The position numbers and the translations under genes are program-made. Below, piece by piece: positions 6,609-11,207 of a DNA stretch of 11,207 bases (position 1 is its first letter; each line of letters opens with the position of its first letter). Below the pieces are notes generated by a model that saw nothing but the letters and a program-made list of their open reading frames with translations, did no database searches and was not told where the DNA came from. The stretch is from JAVBJV01 sp031546815 (GTDB lineage: Bacteria > Pseudomonadota > Alphaproteobacteria > Acetobacterales > Acetobacteraceae). The DNA is taken from NCBI GenBank assembly GCA_031546815.1, contig JAVBJV010000002.1, forward strand, positions 1 to 11,207. Reading direction: 5' to 3'.

Positions 6609-7577
6609 TCAGTCGATCTGCGCGCCGGATGCCGTGACGACCGGCGACCACTTGGCGAGTTCGGCGTCGATATAGGTCTGGAAATCCTGGGCTGTGCCGC
6701 CGACCGGTTCGCCCCCCATATCACGCATGCGCTGGATGACGGCGGGCTGCTTCAGCACCTTGTCGATCGCGCTGGCCAGCTTGTCGACGATCGGGCGCGG
6801 TGTGCGTGCCGGGGCCTGCACACCGAACCAGGCGGTGGCATCGAAGCCGGGGACGGCCGCTTCGGCAATGGTCGGCGCATCGGGCAGGGCGAACCAGCGG
6901 TTCGGCGTGGTGACGGCCAGCGCCTTGATCTTGCCGCCCTGAATATGCGTCAGCGCGCTGGGCAGGTTGTCGAACGAGAAATCGACGCGGCCGCCCATCA
7001 TGTCGATCAGCATCGGGCCTGAACCGCGGAACGGCACGTGCTGCGCCTTGGTGCCGGTCTTCGACATGAAGTATTCCGAACACAGATGCCCGGACGTGCC
7101 GTTACCCGAACTGCCATAGTTCAGCGAGCCGTCCTTTTCCTTCATCAGCGCGATCAGTTCCTGCACGCTGCTCACGTTCAGGTCGGCGCGCGTCATCAGC
7201 ACGTTGGCGACCGAGGTAACGTGCGAGACGGCGGTCAGGTCCGTCGGCTTGTAGGGCATGCGCGTATAGAGCGCCGGATTGATGGCGGCGATGCCGATAG
7301 TGGTCATCAGCAGGGTGTAACCATCCGGATCCGCCTGTGCGACGACCGCAGCACCGATGTTGCCGCCCGCGCCGGGGCGATTGTCGACCACGACGGTCTG
7401 GCCCAGTTCGCGCGGAAGTGCTTCCGACAGCAGGCGCGCGGACAGATCTGTCGTGCCGCCGGCCGCGAACGGTACGACCAGACGGATCGGGCGATCCGGA
7501 TAGGAAGCCTGGGCGCGTGCCGAAGATGCAACGGCCAGAATAGCCGGTGCGGCGAGCAGTGTGCGACGATGAAGCAT
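6609..7577 (-). CDS. Bug/TctC-family periplasmic solute-binding receptor
   Basis: This is a tripartite tricarboxylate transporter receptor of the Bug (Bordetella uptake gene) family, which binds small carboxylates or related solutes in the periplasm. It is 322 residues from the ATG at 7577, the normal family length. A signal peptide, MLHRRTLLAAPAILAVASSARA, is followed by QASYP. Typical motifs are YPDRPIRLVVPFAAGGTTD at about 26-44 and, after it, VVDNRPGAGGNIG and ADPDGYTLL. The open frame extends 17 codons further upstream without a better start; GAGAGGA lies 12 nt before the chosen ATG, which is long. No TctA or TctB membrane genes are in the window, so it is an orphan receptor here. A TATGTA stretch near 7607-7612 on the minus strand could be a -10 element, but no convincing -35 is seen. 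The ligand is unknown. Confidence 0.9.
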   Translation of the reverse strand: MLHRRTLLAAPAILAVASSARAQASYPDRPIRLVVPFAAGGTTDLSARLLSEALPRELGQTVVVDNRPGAGGNIGAAVVAQADPDGYTLLMTTIGIAAINPALYTRMPYKPTDLTAVSHVTSVANVLMTRADLNVSSVQELIALMKEKDGSLNYGSSGNGTSGHLCSEYFMSKTGTKAQHVPFRGSGPMLIDMMGGRVDFSFDNLPSALTHIQGGKIKALAVTTPNRWFALPDAPTIAEAAVPGFDATAWFGVQAPARTPRPIVDKLASAIDKVLKQPAVIQRMRDMGGEPVGGTAQDFQTYIDAELAKWSPVVTASGAQID

Positions 7578-7762
7578 GGTGATGAGAAGTCCTCTCTGAT
7601 CGATACATATGCGGGCGCGTGTTGCCACGCTGACCCATTCGGCGGTTTCAGACTGGTTGTTATTGAAGTTTTGAAGGACGCCGCTGCCCCGCGAGCCGGG
7701 CAGACCCAGCAGGGCGGCTGGAACAGTTTATCGCATTCTGTGGCGATTTTGTGGAGTGTGCT

Positions 7763-8314
7763 CTAGCGCCGCGGGGAAGTGGCGGGGCGTTGTATGGTAA
7801 CAGGCGCACAGCGTGTGGCCTGTGCGGTGCGGTTCTGTCCTGTTGCGGGCGTGCAGCGCGGCGTGGTTGTCGTTGTCGGGCGAGACGCCGTAGCGGGGCG
7901 CGAGGGTGTTGCCGTCGGGCGGGTTGGCGTTGCCTGTCGTGTGGCGCTGGTGCGTGTGCTGCCAAGTGCGCTGGTGGTCGCGCGGGTCGTTGCCACCGGT
8001 CGGGCCGCCGGCGGAGGCACCGGCACCAGTGTTGGGCGCGTTGCAACGGGCGCTGCTGCCACAGCCGGGACGGCGCGGGGCGCAACCTGCTGCACGGGGG
8101 CCGCCACCGGTGTTGCCGCGACGGTGCGGGTGGTGTCTGCACGCACGCCGGACGGCGGGGCCAGATTTTCGCGCGTAACAGCGGCGCGCGGCGCGCTCTG
8201 GATGACCAGCGGCCCGCTGCTGCCGGTGCCGGCGCTGCTGCGTGGGGCTGGAGCATCGTCCGAGCAGGCCGCGAGGGCCAGGATCAGGCAAGCTGGTGTG
8301 AAAAAAGACCGCAT
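7763..8314 (-). CDS. Small basic Ala/Pro/Thr/Arg-rich lipoprotein, function unknown
   Basis: I do not recognise a family. The 183 residues begin with a clear lipoprotein signal: MRSFFTPACLILALAAC, lipobox LAAC with lipidated C17 and S18 at +2, which would permit outer-membrane sorting. The rest is low complexity, mainly Ala, Pro, Thr and Arg. After C17 I count about 20 arginines, no lysine, only four acidic residues and no aromatic residue, so the mature protein is strongly basic and probably unfolded. Two cysteines at 154 and 169 near the C-terminus could pair. It follows the hydrolase gene by 34 nt, suggesting the purB-hydrolase-lipoprotein operon. The ribosome binding site is weak (AGAAAG, 10 nt before ATG). 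Several other frames are also open here because of the GC-rich repetitive codons; the lipobox is the main reason to prefer this one. Confidence 0.72.
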   Translation of the reverse strand: MRSFFTPACLILALAACSDDAPAPRSSAGTGSSGPLVIQSAPRAAVTRENLAPPSGVRADTTRTVAATPVAAPVQQVAPRAVPAVAAAPVATRPTLVPVPPPAARPVATTRATTSALGSTRTSATRQATPTRPTATPSRPATASRPTTTTTPRCTPATGQNRTAQATRCAPVTIQRPATSPRR

Positions 8315-8348
8315 GGGGAAAAGGCTTTCTGTAACAGACGGAGAATCT

Positions 8349-9056
8349 TTAGGCGGTTTTGCCTGATTCTGAACATCCCATTTCGGTCAGCCACTGGCAG
8401 AGCGCATCGGCGGCTTCCTGTGGGCGGTTCTGCAGGATCAGGTGCGGCGCGTCGAGCATGCGCACCGTTGCATCTGGGCGCGCATCGGTCATGTGGCGCA
8501 GCAGGCGCGGGGCGATCAGCCGGTCGTGCGTGCCGTGCAGCACCAGCAGCGGGCAGGTGGTGCGGGCCAGCGTGGCGCGCAGATCGGCCCCGGCCAGTTC
8601 CTGCACGCGCTTCTGCACCACGGCGGGCGTCAGCGTGGCGATCGCATCGTGCAGCATGGTGCGCATGTGCGCGGGCGTCGCGGCGTTGAGGCTGAACAGG
8701 TCGATCAGGAAACGCGGCACAATCCGGTGACTGAACCGCTTGCCCAGCGCCGTCATCCAGCGCGCCACCGGCGGCACCACGAAGGTGCCCGCCAGCACCA
8801 GCCCGGCGGTACGGTCTGCAAAGCGTGCGGCCATCATCACCGAGAGCGGGCCGGAAAAAGATTCCCCCAGAAACACCAGTTTTCCGTCGGGCAGTTGTGC
8901 GGCGACGTAATCGGCCAGTTCGGCGTATCCCATCGGCGCATCGGGCGGATAGGCGATTGCCTGCACGGCCAGCGTGTCCGGCAGGCTGGCGCGGAAATCC
9001 GCGAACAGCCGTGCCGTACCGTCGAGGCCGGGTAGAAGGACGAGCGTGATGCTCAC
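8349..9056 (-). CDS. Alpha/beta hydrolase, substrate unknown
   Basis: This is a 235-residue cytoplasmic alpha/beta-hydrolase-fold protein. The N-terminal strand LVLLPGLDGTARLF (about 5-18) supplies the oxyanion-hole region. GESFSG at 64-69 is the nucleophile elbow with S66. HGTHDRLIAP at 174-183 carries the probable acid D178, and DAPHLILQNRP carries the catalytic H205. A short helical cap fits the stretch between about 95 and 150. The open frame extends 58 codons upstream inside purB, but the GTG at 9056 overlaps the purB stop as GTGA and gives a protein beginning directly at the first core strand, so it is chosen. Esterase, lipase and thioesterase activities are all possible; the sequence does not decide among them. 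It is translationally coupled to purB. Confidence 0.85.
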   Translation of the reverse strand: MSITLVLLPGLDGTARLFADFRASLPDTLAVQAIAYPPDAPMGYAELADYVAAQLPDGKLVFLGESFSGPLSVMMAARFADRTAGLVLAGTFVVPPVARWMTALGKRFSHRIVPRFLIDLFSLNAATPAHMRTMLHDAIATLTPAVVQKRVQELAGADLRATLARTTCPLLVLHGTHDRLIAPRLLRHMTDARPDATVRMLDAPHLILQNRPQEAADALCQWLTEMGCSESGKTA

Positions 9057-10399
9057 GCTTTCGGGCCGGGTTCTCCGAACACGCGGGTGAACACCACGTC
9101 CAGATGTGCCAGATGGCGGCGGGCATCCAGGGCTTCGTCCAGTTTTTCGCGGCTCAGGCGGCCGCCGACATCGGGGTCGGCTTCCAGGTTTTCGCGGAAT
9201 GTCTTGCCGCCCTTGCCCAGTGCCTGCCATGTCGCCATCGCGCAGCGCTGCACGATCTTGTAGGAATCCTCGCGCGAGATCCCGACCTGCGTCAGCGCCA
9301 GCAGCACTTCGCCGCTGTGCACCACGCCGCCCAGACCTTCCACGTTTTCGGCCATGCGTTCGGGGTAGACGGTCAGCTTGTCCATCATCCCGGTCAGGCG
9401 CGACAGAGCGAAGTCCAGCGTGATCGTCGCATCGGGGGCGATGAAGCGTTCAACCGACGAATGGCTGATATCGCGTTCATGCCACAGCGTGACGTTCTCC
9501 AGCGCTGGCATCGCATAGCCACGCACGACGCGCGCCAGCCCGGTCAGGTTTTCGCTCAGCACCGGGTTGCGCTTGTGCGGCATGGCCGACGAACCCTTCT
9601 GTCCGGCATGGAAGAATTCTTCCGCCTCACGCACTTCGCTGCGCTGCAGGTGGCGCACTTCGGTGGCCAGACGTTCGATGCCCGTGGCAACCACCGCCAA
9701 CGTGCAGAAGAACGCCGCATGGCGGTCGCGCGGGATCACCTGTGTGGAAACGGGTTCCACCGCCAGACCCAGCTTTTCGGCCACGAACGTTTCGATCGAC
9801 GGATCGATATGCGCAAACGTGCCGACCGCACCGCTGATCGCGCATGTGGCGATCTCGTCGCGCGCTGCTGCCAGACGGGTGCGGTTGCGCGCGAATTCAG
9901 CATAAAAACCCGCGAGCTTCTGCCCGAAGCTGGTCGGTTCGGCATGAATGCCATGGCTGCGGCCCACGGTCAGCGTGTGCTTGTATTCGAACGCCCGGCG
10001 CTTCAGCACCACCAGCAGCGCGTCGAGGTCGGCCAGTAGAATATCGCTGGCGTCGCGCAACTGCACGGCGAGCGTGGTGTCGAGCACGTCCGACGACGTC
10101 ATGCCTTGATGCACGAAACGTGAATCTTCGCCCACACCTTCGGCCAGCCATGTGAGGAAGGCGATCACGTCGTGACGGACCACGCTTTCGATTTCGTCGA
10201 TCTTCTGTACGTCGGCATCGGTCATTGCGCGCACGCGCGGCTCTCCGCGCTCACGGATGATTTTGGCCGATTCGGCGGGGACGATGCCGATCTGCGCCAT
10301 GCGCTCGGCAGCCAGGGCCTCGATCTCGAACCAGATCCTGTAACGGTTCGCAGGGGTCCAGATTCGGGCCATATCGGGGCGGGAGTAACGGGGGACCAT
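9053..10399 (-). CDS. purB: Adenylosuccinate lyase
   Basis: PurB catalyses two fumarate-releasing steps of purine synthesis: SAICAR to AICAR, and adenylosuccinate to AMP. It is 448 residues from the ATG at 10399. The start MVPRYSRPDMARIWTP matches the usual PurB N-terminus, and GAGG lies about 5 nt upstream on the minus strand; the longer open frame from 10486 begins with unrelated residues and is rejected. Family features are HQGMTSSDVLDT near 97-108, GRSHGIHAEPTSFG near 146-159 with the likely catalytic H152, and the fumarate lyase signature GSSAMPHKRNP at about 269-279 with the flexible-loop serines. The enzyme is a soluble homotetramer in characterised relatives. A TTTAAT hexamer at 10427-10422 (minus strand) is a possible -10 box with a poor -35. 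It is the first gene of a probable three-gene operon with the hydrolase and the lipoprotein. Confidence 0.96.
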   Translation of the reverse strand: MVPRYSRPDMARIWTPANRYRIWFEIEALAAERMAQIGIVPAESAKIIRERGEPRVRAMTDADVQKIDEIESVVRHDVIAFLTWLAEGVGEDSRFVHQGMTSSDVLDTTLAVQLRDASDILLADLDALLVVLKRRAFEYKHTLTVGRSHGIHAEPTSFGQKLAGFYAEFARNRTRLAAARDEIATCAISGAVGTFAHIDPSIETFVAEKLGLAVEPVSTQVIPRDRHAAFFCTLAVVATGIERLATEVRHLQRSEVREAEEFFHAGQKGSSAMPHKRNPVLSENLTGLARVVRGYAMPALENVTLWHERDISHSSVERFIAPDATITLDFALSRLTGMMDKLTVYPERMAENVEGLGGVVHSGEVLLALTQVGISREDSYKIVQRCAMATWQALGKGGKTFRENLEADPDVGGRLSREKLDEALDARRHLAHLDVVFTRVFGEPGPKA

Positions 10400-10515
10400 G
10401 GCTACCTCGACGTTCAAGTGGATTAAACCGGCACCTAGACATTGCATTGCATGATTGACAATCCCCGCCATGCAGGGCACCCGCATTTATTGAACCGGGG
10501 TATGGAGGAAACCGC

Positions 10516-11127
10516 ATGGATTTGAGCGCATGGATGCCCGAGCTGATTGCTCTTGGGCAGGTATTGATGATCGACCTGATTTTGGCGGGGGATAACGCCA
10601 TTGTTGTCGGTATGGCGGCTGCAGGTTTACCGCCGGATCAGCGCAAGAAGGCCATCCTCTGGGGGATCGGTGCCGCAACGATCATGCGCATCGGTTTCGC
10701 TGCCGGTACAACAGTTCTACTGCAGATCGTCGGCCTGATGCTGATGGGCGGGCTGCTGCTGCTGTGGGTCTGCTGGAAGATGTACCGCGAATTGAGCTCC
10801 AACCATGAACAGCAGGCGGCTGTCGGTCTGGAAGCCGACGACGCACCGCGCAAGACCATGGCGCAGGCGATGTGGCAGATTGTGATCGCCGACGTATCGA
10901 TGAGCCTCGATAACGTTCTGGCCGTTGCCGGTGCCGCGCGCGAACATATGTGGGTGCTGGTTGTCGGTCTGGCGATCTCGGTCGTGCTGATGGGGGCCGC
11001 GGCATCGTTCATTGCGCGCGTGCTGGAAAAATTCCGTTGGATCGCGTGGATTGGGCTGGTCGTCATCCTGTATGTCTCTGGCAAGATGATGTGGGATGGC
11101 TGGCACGAGGTTGCCAACCACCTCTGA
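10516..11127 (+). CDS. TerC-family integral membrane protein (YjbE type)
   Basis: This 203-residue inner-membrane protein belongs to the TerC family, some members of which export manganese or supply metal to exported enzymes. It contains about six or seven hydrophobic segments and two homologous acidic motifs inside them: DLILAGDN at 20-27 (D20, D26, N27) and DVSMSLDN at 126-133 (D126, D132, N133). This internal duplication is the hallmark of the family, and the acidic residues are candidate metal ligands. A charged, polar cytoplasmic loop (about 90-113) links the halves. GGAGG lies 7 nt before the ATG, a strong site. It is divergent from purB across 116 nt. I saw no yybP-ykoY manganese riboswitch in that short leader. 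A strong terminator follows the stop. The metal specificity is inferred from the family only. Confidence 0.9.
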   Translation: MDLSAWMPELIALGQVLMIDLILAGDNAIVVGMAAAGLPPDQRKKAILWGIGAATIMRIGFAAGTTVLLQIVGLMLMGGLLLLWVCWKMYRELSSNHEQQAAVGLEADDAPRKTMAQAMWQIVIADVSMSLDNVLAVAGAAREHMWVLVVGLAISVVLMGAAASFIARVLEKFRWIAWIGLVVILYVSGKMMWDGWHEVANHL

Positions 11128-11150
11128 TCCAGACCACTGGACGAACGATA

Positions 11151-11189
11151 AAAAAACGGTGCACCTTTATTTCAGGTGCACCGTTTTTT
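11151..11189. terminator. Rho-independent terminator after the TerC-family gene
   Basis: A perfect 16-bp stem (AAAAAACGGTGCACCT at 11151-11166 with its exact complement at 11174-11189) encloses a 7-nt loop TTATTTC. It ends in six T on the plus strand and has a matching A-run on the left, so it could also stop transcription arriving from the right on the minus strand. Confidence 0.9.
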
Positions 11190-11207
11190 CATGCGAAAGA
11201 CCCTGAC

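Noticed and set aside
7684..7703. CTGCCC/GGGCAG dyad between the lipoprotein and Bug receptor genes as a terminator
   Set aside because: A 6-bp GC stem with no T-run on either strand; too weak to annotate. The rest of 7578-7762 shows nothing further that I can support.
7779..8366. A plus-strand open frame of 195 codons opposite the lipoprotein gene
   Set aside because: It is a Val/Gly/Ala-rich mirror of the Pro/Thr/Ala-rich minus-strand protein. It has no signal or motif, while the minus frame has a lipobox.
7751..8689. A long plus-strand open frame (312 codons) across the lipoprotein and hydrolase genes
   Set aside because: It is Arg/Ala/Gly/Cys-rich, has no recognisable domain or signal and overlaps the catalytic core of a clear alpha/beta hydrolase. 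It fits an antisense shadow in GC-rich DNA.
9104..10039. A plus-strand open frame of 311 codons opposite purB
   Set aside because: It is an antisense shadow of a well-conserved enzyme gene with no motifs of its own.
10455..10460. A perfect TTGACA in the purB/TerC divergent region as a TerC promoter -35
   Set aside because: No -10-like hexamer occurs at 16-18 nt; the first A/T-rich stretch (TTTATT, 10486) is about 25 nt away, so the match may be chance.
10400..10515. A yybP-ykoY-type manganese riboswitch before the TerC-family gene
   Set aside because: The region is only 116 nt and is shared with the divergent purB gene; I could not find the expected conserved junction sequences or paired stems.

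Overview
The window is ordinary-density bacterial DNA of high GC content, with about ten complete protein genes, one gene cut by the left edge and no RNA gene, insertion sequence, CRISPR array or phage gene that I can support. Gene content and sequence style point to an alphaproteobacterium, plausibly of the Rhodospirillales/Acetobacteraceae type. The clues are a PurB of the alphaproteobacterial form, a branched-chain-amino-acid-type ABC importer, an orphan Bug-family receptor and small CBS-pair proteins. This placement is inference from gene style, not from a marker gene.

Positions 1-3701 (minus strand) hold a HAAT-type ABC importer operon transcribed leftward: periplasmic binding protein, permease LivH-like, permease LivM-like, then ATPase LivG-like, which leaves the window. 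The last three genes are joined by ATGA stop/start overlaps. A strong hairpin lies between the binding-protein gene and the first permease gene. Positions 3855-6557 (plus strand) hold a short-chain dehydrogenase, a pyridoxal kinase 39 nt behind it, and two small paralogous CBS-domain proteins, each with its own leader and strong Shine-Dalgarno sequence. A hairpin at 6561-6591 separates these from the leftward gene that follows.

Positions 6609-7577 (minus) encode an orphan Bug/TctC solute receptor. Positions 7763-10399 (minus) form a likely operon read leftward: purB (adenylosuccinate lyase), an alpha/beta hydrolase whose GTG start overlaps the purB stop, and a small, very basic, low-complexity lipoprotein. 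Divergent from purB, 10516-11127 (plus) encodes a TerC-family membrane protein followed by a perfect 16-bp terminator hairpin.

Functionally the window mixes solute uptake (ABC importer, Bug receptor), cofactor salvage (PLP via the kinase), purine synthesis (PurB), possible metal handling (TerC) and putative adenosyl-nucleotide sensing (CBS proteins). I do not see a clearly new multi-gene system. The most unusual items are the lysine-free, aromatic-free basic lipoprotein behind purB, the tandem CBS-only paralogues with dyads in their leader, and the hairpin inside the importer operon.
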